Shown here: positions 1 through 7,116 of the stretch, piece by piece
Numbering within the stretch: position 1 is the first letter of the stretch
How the letters are laid out: each line of letters starts with the position of its first letter
NCBI GenBank assembly: GCA_040221475.1
Contig: JAVKEJ010000032.1
Span: forward strand, 372,001-436,000
Length of the DNA: 64,000 bases
Source of the DNA: WLXB01 sp040221475
GTDB taxonomy: Bacteria; Pseudomonadota; Alphaproteobacteria; Rhodospirillales; Rhodospirillaceae
Reading direction: 5' to 3'
Notes under the pieces: model-generated
Told to the model about the DNA's origin: nothing
The model's input: only the letters and a program-made list of their open reading frames with translations
The model's database searches: none
Position numbers and translations under genes: made by a program

Positions 1-1152
1 GACCAAAGGTCCAATCGCAATGCCAAGGTTCACGGCCAAACTGGAACAAACCGCAAGCCCCGTGGCCCGCAGATGCGTTGGGAAAACCTCGGCAATATAG
101 GCGAACTTCACAGCAGCTGTGCCGTAAAAGAACGTCGTCGCGATACACAACACGATGAGGGTGTCCCAATATCCGGACGTAAACCACACCATGCTAAGAA
201 ATGCAGCAGCACCCAACAACGTAAAGAGGGTCACTGTGGTGCGGCGAGTTAGCACAAATTCACCGGTGACAGCCGCCACGACATAGCCGATGACGGCCAC
301 AGCATTGGCATAGCCGACAATATAGGTGGCATCGGCCTGAGCTAAACCACGCGACTCAATCAAGAATGTCGGCAACCACAGCGAGGCAGCCCCGTAGGCA
401 ATCACAAAAATAAACTGAGCGATGAACAAGGTGACCGTGCGCACCCGCATATCCGGGGCGAACAACGCCGCCACCTTCGCCTGACTGGACTGACCGGAAG
501 TAGAAGTCTTTTGCGCCTCGGTTTTATGACCCTCAAAACGTTTGGTTTCTCGCAGAAACTTATGAATCACCCAAATAAAAGGAATAGACAACAATCCGAC
601 AAGGAAAAGCGGGCGCCAGCCATAGGATTCTAACATAGGCGCAGCGAACAAAGCCGCAAAGAAGGCCCCCAGAGGAAATGCAGTTTGCAACATGCCAGCC
701 ATGATACCGCGATACCGTGCCGGTGCCTCTTCGGTGACGATTGCCCCGGTGGTGGGATATAACGCACCACCCGAAGAAATCGCAAAAGCCCGCAACATCG
801 TCATAACAACGATACCCAGCGAGAACGCAACACCCCCAACCACTATCTGTGCTGCACTCTCAGGCACAATGGCATGAGCGGCAATGAACAGTGAGGACGT
901 TACAGTGATGATCATCAACATATGTTTGCGACCAAATCTGTCCGTTAGCGTGCCGATATAAACCTGCAAAATAGCGCCCACGGAATAGGACACAGCCACG
1001 ACCCAGCCCATAGCCTGAAGACTTACACCAAAGGTCTCCCGGATGGATGGCAAAGCGTATGAGAATAACGCCAAGTCAATTTGGCTGAACAAATAGGCCA
1101 AATGGCAGACGATAAAGGCTTGCAGCGGATAACCGCGAATTTGAGACCACAT
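1..1152 (-). CDS. MFS transporter, 3' end cut by the window edge
   Basis: The frame is open from an ATG at 1152 to base 1 (384 codons), so the C-terminus lies outside the window. The protein is strongly hydrophobic from residue 10 onward, with the MFS loop 2-3 signature (GTLTDRFGRK). The next helices and a charged central loop (KRFEGHKTEAQ) separate the two six-helix halves. This fits the major facilitator superfamily, probably the organic acid or aromatic acid:H+ symporter branch, but the substrate cannot be read. It lies in the inner membrane and is divergent from the hydrolase at 1347, sharing an upstream region with a palindrome. Confidence 0.85.
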   Translation of the reverse strand, partial: MWSQIRGYPLQAFIVCHLAYLFSQIDLALFSYALPSIRETFGVSLQAMGWVVAVSYSVGAILQVYIGTLTDRFGRKHMLMIITVTSSLFIAAHAIVPESAAQIVVGGVAFSLGIVVMTMLRAFAISSGGALYPTTGAIVTEEAPARYRGIMAGMLQTAFPLGAFFAALFAAPMLESYGWRPLFLVGLLSIPFIWVIHKFLRETKRFEGHKTEAQKTSTSGQSSQAKVAALFAPDMRVRTVTLFIAQFIFVIAYGAASLWLPTFLIESRGLAQADATYIVGYANAVAVIGYVVAAVTGEFVLTRRTTVTLFTLLGAAAFLSMVWFTSGYWDTLIVLCIATTFFYGTAAVKFAYIAEVFPTHLRATGLAVCSSLAVNLGIAIGPLV

Positions 1153-1224
1153 GAGACGGGAAACACTCAATTGAACGGGGCTGAACCCTAACCCAGGACA
1201 AGGCCCCTGTCGCCCCTAGACGTA

Positions 1225-1239
1225 TGAGTATGATACTCA
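1225..1239. promoter_or_regulatory. 15-bp palindrome, candidate operator
   Basis: TGAGTAT-G-ATACTCA is a perfect 7-bp inverted repeat around one base. It sits in the 194-bp gap between the divergent MFS gene (start 1152) and hydrolase gene (start 1347). A TATAAT at 1291-1296 could be the -10 of the plus-strand gene, though I see no good -35. The size and symmetry suit a dimeric repressor, but no regulator is encoded nearby, so the function is inferred. Confidence 0.4.
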
Positions 1240-1346
1240 AACGCCTTAAATACGTTTAGATCAGAACCGGGCGCTGCACACTCTGTGCTCTATAATGCTA
1301 TGGTCAGATATATGGTGTAAGCTGAACCGTAATACTTGAGGACGCA

Positions 1347-2264
1347 ATGATGAGAATATTTCTAGGTGGTATAATTTCAGCGCTGCTTATGTCTTGGACC
1401 GCCCACGCCACCGACTGGGTTTACGAGACTATTCCAGCGGAAGATGGCGTGCCTTTGGTTGTGGCTGAAACCGGCAATCCTGACGGTCCTTCGATTTTGT
1501 TTATCCACGGTTTTTCTCAAAGTATTTTATCGTGGAAAATGCAGTTGGATGATCCGGGCCTTCAATCCAAGTACCGGATGGTAGCGTTTGATCTGCGCGG
1601 CCATGGAGCATCGGGCAAACCCTGGACATCCAACGACTATGAAAGCCGAGATTGGGGGAGTGATGTCGCCGCCGTTATTGCCACTAAGAATCTGGATAAG
1701 CCGGTATTGGTCGGGTGGTCTTTTGGCGGCTCGGTGATGACGGCTTATTTGCGGCATCACGGTATGGAAGATGTCTCAGGTTTGATTTTTGCGGCGGGGG
1801 CTATGTCTTTGTCTGACAGCACTTCTTTCAGCGCTGAGATGACGGCTGAACAAGCTGAGATGATGAGCCGTATGGGTATGATGATGTCACCGGACGTGGC
1901 TAAAAACCTGGACGGCACATCGGCTTTTGTTGAGAGCTTATCGGCAGAACCGCTTGATTCAGAAACCCAGCGGGAGGCGCTTGTATATAATATGATGATG
2001 CCAGCTTATGCGCGCGTGGCGATGTTTGCCAATCAAACCTCCTACGAGGATTTGGCGGGTAAAATTACATTGCCGACGCTGCTTATTCACGGCGACGCGG
2101 ATGCGGTTGTTGATTTTGAATTAAGCGTGGTAAATCAAGGGCTCATTCCAGGTTCAGAGCTTGCGCGTTATGAGGGGATAGGCCACGCGCCATTCTTAGA
2201 AGACCCAGCACGGTTTAACAAAGATGTTGCGACGTTCACGGACCGCGTAAATACGCCAAAGTAA
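1347..2264 (+). CDS. Exported alpha/beta hydrolase
   Basis: A 305-residue alpha/beta-hydrolase-fold protein with a Sec signal peptide (hydrophobic residues 3-17, cleavage likely after AHA around residue 21), so probably periplasmic. The oxyanion segment HGF is followed by the nucleophile elbow GWSFGGS with Ser125. Asp250 (GDADAVVD) and His280 (GHAPF) complete the triad. The start is supported by a GAGGAC Shine-Dalgarno just upstream. The methionine-rich lid around residues 165-195 is unusual. Substrate unknown; esterase, lactonase or C-C hydrolase are all possible. It may be co-regulated with the divergent MFS carrier. Confidence 0.85.
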   Translation: MMRIFLGGIISALLMSWTAHATDWVYETIPAEDGVPLVVAETGNPDGPSILFIHGFSQSILSWKMQLDDPGLQSKYRMVAFDLRGHGASGKPWTSNDYESRDWGSDVAAVIATKNLDKPVLVGWSFGGSVMTAYLRHHGMEDVSGLIFAAGAMSLSDSTSFSAEMTAEQAEMMSRMGMMMSPDVAKNLDGTSAFVESLSAEPLDSETQREALVYNMMMPAYARVAMFANQTSYEDLAGKITLPTLLIHGDADAVVDFELSVVNQGLIPGSELARYEGIGHAPFLEDPARFNKDVATFTDRVNTPK

Positions 2265-2302
2265 ACCCGTACCGCCGACCTGAGAGATAACCGGATCAGA
2301 TA

Positions 2303-2965
2303 CTAGGCGGCAGCGTCAACCAAACCACGAAACACATTCACCTGATCCTCACGCCAAAACAGAATTTCGGGGTGCCATTGGACGCCGACATAAAAGCGGT
2401 CACCGCGGTGTTCGATCCCTTGAGTAATACCAAGCGTATCCCGGGCACACACTTCTAGCCCATCGCCGAGCCGCTCTACTGACTGGTGATGAAGGCTGTT
2501 CACCCGAACACAATCGCCCTCACCTATGAGATCGAACAGGCAACTCCATTCATAGACCTTAACCATTTTGCGCGGCCAGATAGAACGATGCCGCTTTGGT
2601 CCGCCGTGCTGCACGTAGCTATCTTGGTTTAAAGTACCGCCACGAAAGATGTTCATAAGCTGCGCGCCACGGCAAATTCCAAAGACCGGCAAGCTCTTCT
2701 TATCGGCAACGGCCAGAGCCTCAAGCTCTAAACGATCACGCTCACCATCTGGAACGGCCTTAAATCGCAACTCGTCATCATATAATACGGCGTCGATATC
2801 TTCGCCGCCGCCAATAAGAAACCCATCCGTGTCGGCAAGTTGAGATTCGTTGCCCGGCCGGATTGCAATAGGAGTCCCACCAGCGCGCCAGATCGCAAAA
2901 CAGTTCAACCAAGTGAGAAGTTTACCGCCATGCCGGGGGCCGGTGACGGCGATCTTGGGCTTCAC
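2303..2965 (-). CDS. Class I glutamine amidotransferase-like hydrolase (peptidase C26 type)
   Basis: A 220-residue protein with the class I amidotransferase core. The nucleophile motif is FGICRGAQ (Cys in the elbow), with GGEDID earlier, and the C-terminal GVQWHPE supplies the catalytic His and Glu. It resembles gamma-glutamyl-GABA hydrolase (PuuD)-type C26 peptidases, which hydrolyse gamma-glutamyl amides. The GTG start overlaps the stop of the upstream amidoligase gene (GTGA), indicating translational coupling. In that context it may supply ammonia to, or cleave the product of, the amidoligase. It is not a puuD in a putrescine operon; no puu genes are present. Confidence 0.85.
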   Translation of the reverse strand: MKPKIAVTGPRHGGKLLTWLNCFAIWRAGGTPIAIRPGNESQLADTDGFLIGGGEDIDAVLYDDELRFKAVPDGERDRLELEALAVADKKSLPVFGICRGAQLMNIFRGGTLNQDSYVQHGGPKRHRSIWPRKMVKVYEWSCLFDLIGEGDCVRVNSLHHQSVERLGDGLEVCARDTLGITQGIEHRGDRFYVGVQWHPEILFWREDQVNVFRGLVDAAA

Positions 2966-3951
2966 GATTTATCTTCCACAGAACCAAAAACCCGATGCCA
3001 GAAACTGTCATCCGTCGCAAGGGTTTTGAGAAAAGCATCCGCCGCTTTTCGCAAAGCCTTAGCGTCTGAGGCCAGCTGTTCCACTTCAACCCAACGATTC
3101 CACTCTGTCACCACAGACCAGGAGTCGTCAGACAATTTCATATCGGGCAAGCGATAATGATAGGTCGGTCGCGCTTTAATTCGCGCATCGTTAAGCGTCT
3201 GAACGACGCGATCTTCATCGAGGTGTTTAAACAGAGGCAATAGATCCAATTCTCGGTTGCGGGTCGGATTATACTTTAAGTAGTCATCAATGAGTTGCTT
3301 TAAGTTAGGCTGGTATTCAGATGCGAGGAGCAGTTGCATATACGACTTCGGGAACGGATCTATAAAAGGCAAGACTCTGCGCGTTAAATTCACCTCGATG
3401 GAGGCCCGCAAATCTGGCGAGGAAATAACATAAGCTTGTAAAACGCTGGTTATGTCCTCGGGGTTCGTGCTTGCGACTTCTGGATTTAGGTGAAGACCGA
3501 AACCAGCCACAAAAGATTGATCAGTGCCCCGCGCTCCGTCCTCTCTGAGAGCATCCAAGATAGGAGAAAACGTGTCCAACTCCGTGTAGGGCATTGGTGG
3601 GCCGACAATTTCAGTCGGCACAAATCCTTGACTGAGATCGCCCACAGCCTTGCTGACAGATTTGTCTATTTCGGCAAAAAAAGAGTCTGCCTCCGCCGGA
3701 TCTTCCCACTCTTCGCGCGGGTGCGCGTATTGGCTATCAACTTCAATGACAAACTCAGAAAAATCCGGCGTATCTACTTTGTAGCGATGCTCTGAAAGCG
3801 CGTTGATTTCACCGCCGCAAACGGATTGGACGATTTGGGCCGCTCGTTCAGCTGTCACGCCCCCAAATTCAAGTTCAACGCCAACACGACGTGTTTTTCC
3901 GTCTGCTGTTTCTGGATTTGGCGGGTCTTTTACTTGGGGTGAATGTGTCAT
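2962..3951 (-). CDS. Amidoligase family protein (COOH-NH2 ligase, glutamine-synthetase-like fold)
   Basis: A 329-residue protein whose N-terminal RRVGVELEFGG motif is the hallmark of the Amidoligase_2 family, a glutamine-synthetase-like ATP-dependent COOH-NH2 ligase. The two glutamates would bind metal. Other likely conserved blocks are the FVIEVDSQ region and GFGLHLNPE, giving further Glu/His ligands. These enzymes are predicted to form amide bonds in small peptides or metabolites. This one is coupled to a class I glutamine amidotransferase, a pairing described for the family. No signal peptide, so cytoplasmic. The substrate is unknown. Confidence 0.8.
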   Translation of the reverse strand: MTHSPQVKDPPNPETADGKTRRVGVELEFGGVTAERAAQIVQSVCGGEINALSEHRYKVDTPDFSEFVIEVDSQYAHPREEWEDPAEADSFFAEIDKSVSKAVGDLSQGFVPTEIVGPPMPYTELDTFSPILDALREDGARGTDQSFVAGFGLHLNPEVASTNPEDITSVLQAYVISSPDLRASIEVNLTRRVLPFIDPFPKSYMQLLLASEYQPNLKQLIDDYLKYNPTRNRELDLLPLFKHLDEDRVVQTLNDARIKARPTYHYRLPDMKLSDDSWSVVTEWNRWVEVEQLASDAKALRKAADAFLKTLATDDSFWHRVFGSVEDKS

Positions 3952-3979
3952 CGCAAAACTTTATCATTTAATACAGCTG

Positions 3980-4016
3980 CGAGGGAGCCACATTCACAGA
4001 TGACTCCCTCGTTTTT
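3980..4016 (+). terminator. Hairpin with T-tract on the plus strand
   Basis: CGAGGGAG and CTCCCTCG form a perfect 8-bp GC-rich stem with a 16-base loop, followed on the plus strand by TTTTT. It has the form of an intrinsic terminator, but both neighbouring genes (amidoligase and dps) run on the minus strand, where the stem is not followed by T. It may end an antisense transcript, or act as a 3' stabiliser for the dps mRNA. Confidence 0.5.
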
Positions 4017-4045
4017 CTCAGCAGCGGCTTAATGGCTTTTGAGAA

Positions 4046-4552
4046 TTACTCGGCCAGCGTTGAGCGCAACATCCATACGGCTTTCTCATGAAACTGCATG
4101 CGTTCCGTCAGCATATCGGCCGTGACCAAATCTTTCAGGTCGTCGGCGATCTCGGCGGTTTCACGCAAGCGACGCACAATTTTCTCATGATCATCCACCA
4201 GAGTTTCAATAATCTGCTGAGCCGTTGGAGACCCCTTCTCTTCTTCAATCACGGTCAAGGCTGCCATATCGGCGAAACTGGCCGGGGCCGGATGGCCAAG
4301 ACTACGGATTCGCTCAGCCAAGTCATCAGCCGCTTGAAAAAGATCTTCATAATGCTCTTCTGTCATAAGGTGGACAGTACGAAACATCGGACCAACGACG
4401 TTCCAGTGATATCCGTGGGTCTTGATCATTAAAGTATAAGTATCTGACAGTAGGCCAGACAGGCCGTTGGCAAGACGCGTTTGATCTGTAGGAGCAATAC
4501 CGGTCTTGGTTTCAATAACATCAGCTTTTGGGTTTAAAACTGTAATACTCAT
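4046..4552 (-). CDS. dps: Dps family DNA-binding ferritin-like protein
   Basis: A 168-residue Dps/ferritin-like protein. The inter-subunit ferroxidase ligands are visible: His in THGYHWNV, then HLMTEEHYEDLFQAADDLAER, which gives the Asp and Glu ligands. Such proteins form dodecamers that oxidise and store iron with H2O2 and protect DNA during starvation or oxidative stress. The length is normal for the family. An AAGGAG Shine-Dalgarno 9 bases before the ATG sets the start. The gene follows a small unknown gene on the same strand (92-base gap). Confidence 0.93.
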   Translation of the reverse strand: MSITVLNPKADVIETKTGIAPTDQTRLANGLSGLLSDTYTLMIKTHGYHWNVVGPMFRTVHLMTEEHYEDLFQAADDLAERIRSLGHPAPASFADMAALTVIEEEKGSPTAQQIIETLVDDHEKIVRRLRETAEIADDLKDLVTADMLTERMQFHEKAVWMLRSTLAE

Positions 4553-4643
4553 CTCACGTACTCCTTTCGAGAGTTATTCAGAGGTGTGTGAAAAATCGAA
4601 ATCCTAGACCGCGCTGGTGAAAGCGCAGGCCACACACGCAGTG

Positions 4644-4850
4644 TTAATTATTTTTGCTTGTGCTTTGCGTGTGACCAGCATCGGAAGATGCTGACAAACG
4701 GGATTGTTCGGAAAGGTGAGAAATCAAATTTCTCACCGAACGATCCTCATTCATTAATTGGGAGACCGCGCCTTTGCCACCTTCGTCCAAGCGGCCTGAC
4801 ACATAGTCATGCAGGCCTTGCTCGGTCACAATTCGTAGGATGGCTTGCAT
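4644..4850 (-). CDS. Small hypothetical protein, 68 residues
   Basis: I do not recognise this protein. It is hydrophilic, starts MQAILRIVTEQGLHDYV and ends in a Ser/Thr/Asn-rich tail; there is no signal peptide or membrane segment. A strong AGAGGAGA Shine-Dalgarno directly upstream and a plausible promoter at 4888-4915 argue that it is a real gene. It lies upstream of dps in the same direction and could share its stress regulation. A long inverted repeat sits inside the coding region (4701-4746), which raises the alternative that the transcript also acts as a structured RNA. Confidence 0.55.
   Translation of the reverse strand: MQAILRIVTEQGLHDYVSGRLDEGGKGAVSQLMNEDRSVRNLISHLSEQSRLSASSDAGHTQSTSKNN
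4701..4746. repeat. Long imperfect inverted repeat inside the small gene
   Basis: The 10-bp arms GGTGAGAAAT and ATTTCTCACC flank a 3-base loop. The pairing continues outward through GATTGTTC against GAACGATC, with a short GGAAA bulge on one side. In RNA this would be a very stable stem-loop of about 18 bp. It lacks a T-tract and is in coding sequence, so a terminator is unlikely. Confidence 0.6.
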
Positions 4851-4887
4851 GGTCTCCTCTCATGTTTCGATTTACGTAACACCGCAA

Positions 4888-4915
4888 ATACTAGCGCCGT
4901 ATTTATATTTTTCAA
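4888..4915 (-). promoter_or_regulatory. Candidate sigma70-like promoter for the small gene
   Basis: Reading the minus strand, TTGAAA and TAGTAT are separated by 16 bases, about 40 bases upstream of the ATG at 4850. Each box matches 4 of 6 consensus positions. The setting is AT-rich, so chance matches are likely. Confidence 0.35.
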
Positions 4916-4924
4916 TAAAAAACG

Positions 4925-4979
4925 TGTACATATATAGTATTGATTAATTAATATACTGAATAGTAACAATATATGTACA
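4925..4979. repeat. AT-rich nested inverted repeat
   Basis: A perfect 11-bp inverted repeat (TGTACATATAT at 4925-4935, ATATATGTACA at 4969-4979) encloses further symmetric elements (AGTAT/ATACT arms around TTAATTAA). The surrounding stretch, roughly 4900-5000, is overwhelmingly A+T in a region otherwise near half G+C. It lies about 100 bases upstream of the RHH gene at 5076 and upstream of the divergent small gene. It could be an operator, a nucleoid-protein or partition-type site, or a cruciform-forming element. Confidence 0.6.
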
Positions 4980-5075
4980 ATATATTACTTATATAAAGCC
5001 TGTAAGTATAGTAACTGGAGTTGCTGATGTAACTGGGGTAAGTTCCGCAATCTTTACGATACGAGAGCGTTGTCT

Positions 5076-5291
5076 ATGCCTGATGAAAAACCACTCAAGC
5101 GCACAGAAAAACTGCAACTTATGCTCGATGACGACGAGCTAAAAGCAATTGATGACTGGCGCTTCACGCACCGCATGCCGACACGCGCCGCCGCCATTCG
5201 AGAACTCTTGCGCCGCGGCCTGCTCACTGAAGAGTTTGATAAACCAGAAACAGATGTCCCAACCGGGGACTACAGAGTCATTGATAAATGA
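5076..5291 (+). CDS. Ribbon-helix-helix domain protein
   Basis: A 71-residue protein with the ribbon-helix-helix pattern: a beta strand (RTEKLQLMLDD) followed by two helices (DELKAIDDWRFTHRM and RAAAIRELLRRGLL). Proteins of this type dimerise and bind operators through the strand, often repressing their own promoter. I chose the ATG at 5076 over the in-frame TTG at 5070 because a GAGAG sequence lies 8 bases upstream. No partner toxin gene is adjacent, so an antitoxin role is not supported. The AT-rich inverted repeat upstream is an obvious candidate target. Confidence 0.75.
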   Translation: MPDEKPLKRTEKLQLMLDDDELKAIDDWRFTHRMPTRAAAIRELLRRGLLTEEFDKPETDVPTGDYRVIDK

Positions 5292-5355
5292 GGGAGTGAA
5301 CGTCCGCGCAGATAAGAACAAGTTACCGGACAACTCACGCTCTATCTGATTTTAT

Positions 5356-6339
5356 CTAAATCTGACCACCAACCGTGAAAATCGTGCGGCCCGTTGTGCG
5401 GCGGTTTTCGAAATCGTCATGGGCTTGGGCGATCTGGCTCAACGGCCGAACGGGATTCAGCGGATAAATCCAGTCTTTTTTATCGAGCTTTGAATGAATT
5501 TCTGCGAACTCAACGCCTTTGGTTTTGGCCATGGCATGATATTGCACAAAACCACGCACCCCCGCCGACGCCCCAATTAACCGAGAAATATTCACATCGG
5601 GTGCTTGACCCGCCATCGCGCCAATGTAAATAACTTGGCCCAGAGGCGCGAGACACGCAAGATTCTTAGGTGCATCAGGTCCTGCATTGCCGTCAATAAT
5701 GACATCGGCCCCATGACCGTCCGTGAGACTTTTGACCGTGGCGGGCCAATCAGCGTCTTCGCGCTCGTTGATCAGGTGATCAGCCCCAAACTGCTCGGCC
5801 CAGGCGATTTTTTCAGCACTTCCAACAAGACCGATCACTTTACATCCAGCATCTTTGGCAATCTGCGTTGTCATCACGCCAACAGCACCAGCGGCAGAGT
5901 GAATGACGACCACGTCGTCCTCCTGCACGCGGGCCATAGTATGCAGCATATGCCAAGCCGTGAAAGTAGAGGTGAAATACACCGTGCCAATGGTCCAGTG
6001 AAACTCGTCTGGAATTGCCACCAAGGAAGACTTGGCCGCAACTGCATAATCAGCACAGCCACCCCAAGACCCAGCAACAGCAAACCGCTTGCCAATCAAA
6101 TCAGCATCGACACCGGGACCAACGGACACGACCCGACCAGAATATTCATATCCCAATGTAAAAGGCATATCTGGCACACCCCATTTGATGCGACCCGCGC
6201 GCGCATGGGTATCTAGGGGGTTCAACGCGCAGTACGCGACCTGAAGCAATACCTGCCCCTCGCCTGGTTCAGGCTTAGGAATATCAGTGATTTTAAGGGT
6301 TTCTGGTCCGCCGTTTTCTGTAATCACGACTGCGCGCAT
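5356..6339 (-). CDS. NADPH:quinone oxidoreductase, zinc-independent MDR family
   Basis: A 327-residue medium-chain dehydrogenase/reductase of the quinone oxidoreductase (QOR) group. The GroES-like N-terminus has YCALNPLDTHARAG and GYEYSGRV. The nucleotide-binding domain has HSAAGAVGVMTTQIAK, the AxxGxxG-type motif of QORs, and there are no structural zinc cysteines. It likely reduces quinones or enones with NADPH in the cytoplasm. GGAG lies 7 bases before the ATG. It is divergent from the HAD gene at 6448, and its substrate is undetermined. Confidence 0.88.
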   Translation of the reverse strand: MRAVVITENGGPETLKITDIPKPEPGEGQVLLQVAYCALNPLDTHARAGRIKWGVPDMPFTLGYEYSGRVVSVGPGVDADLIGKRFAVAGSWGGCADYAVAAKSSLVAIPDEFHWTIGTVYFTSTFTAWHMLHTMARVQEDDVVVIHSAAGAVGVMTTQIAKDAGCKVIGLVGSAEKIAWAEQFGADHLINEREDADWPATVKSLTDGHGADVIIDGNAGPDAPKNLACLAPLGQVIYIGAMAGQAPDVNISRLIGASAGVRGFVQYHAMAKTKGVEFAEIHSKLDKKDWIYPLNPVRPLSQIAQAHDDFENRRTTGRTIFTVGGQI

Positions 6340-6447
6340 GGTGTGCTCCCTATTTTCAGAAATAGACTTTATGATCTGTGCACTCAGAGATAAGTGAAGG
6401 CGGGCGAGCGGTCAACGACCAGCAGATGACCTGTTAGAGAAAGGCAA

Positions 6448-7116
6448 ATGAAAGCAGTAATTTTCGATTGTGACGGTGTTCTGGTGGACAGCGAGATACA
6501 GTCTGTGCGGATCGGCCTGGCCGCCGCGCGAAAGCTTGGCCTGACCTATACAGAAGATGAGTACATCCATCGATTTGTCGGCACGACAATGGACGCTTTT
6601 TTTACCACACTAGATGCAGATCTTTTTGATACGTTTGGTACGCGGTTATCGGAAAATTTTGTCCGCACATTGCTCGCAGATGAAACGAAGAAAATAGATT
6701 CAGAATTGGCTGCAATTGAAGGTGTTGCGGAGGCGATAAAAAATATTAACAGCCCCTTAGCCGTCGCGTCCTCATCTGGATCAAAACGTCTAAGATTCAA
6801 ACTTAAGAAAATAGACCTGCTTACGATCTTCGATCCGCATATTTACTCAGGTGAAGATGTGGAGAACGGAAAACCGGCACCTGACTTATATCTGCATGCT
6901 GCCGCACAACTCGATATTCCAGCTATCGATTGCTTCGCAGTGGAAGACAGCGTGCATGGTGTCGTCTCCGCAAAAGCAGCAGGCATGACTGTGATTGGCT
7001 TTACCGGTGGTGGTCACTGCCTTTCAGGACACAACATTCACCTTGAGACAGCTGGTGCAGACGCAGTGATTACGCACATGTGTGAGCTTTCACAAACCCT
7101 CGCCGCTTTCGATTAA
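6448..7116 (+). CDS. HAD superfamily hydrolase (phosphoglucomutase/phosphoglycolate-phosphatase type)
   Basis: A 222-residue HAD subfamily IA protein. Motif I is DCDGVLVDSE with the nucleophilic Asp and acid/base Asp. Motif II is the serine in AVASSSGS, motif III a lysine around GKPAPDLY, and motif IV VEDSVHGV. A helical cap follows motif I. It probably dephosphorylates a sugar phosphate or similar small molecule. The 3' end overlaps the convergent MFS gene by 4 bases. Specificity cannot be read from sequence. Confidence 0.88.
   Translation: MKAVIFDCDGVLVDSEIQSVRIGLAAARKLGLTYTEDEYIHRFVGTTMDAFFTTLDADLFDTFGTRLSENFVRTLLADETKKIDSELAAIEGVAEAIKNINSPLAVASSSGSKRLRFKLKKIDLLTIFDPHIYSGEDVENGKPAPDLYLHAAAQLDIPAIDCFAVEDSVHGVVSAKAAGMTVIGFTGGGHCLSGHNIHLETAGADAVITHMCELSQTLAAFD

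Noticed and set aside
2303..2965. puuD of a putrescine pathway
   Set aside because: No other puu genes are present, and the gene is coupled to an amidoligase.
5076..5291. Antitoxin of a toxin-antitoxin pair
   Set aside because: No toxin-like gene lies within either flank; the neighbour downstream is a convergent oxidoreductase.
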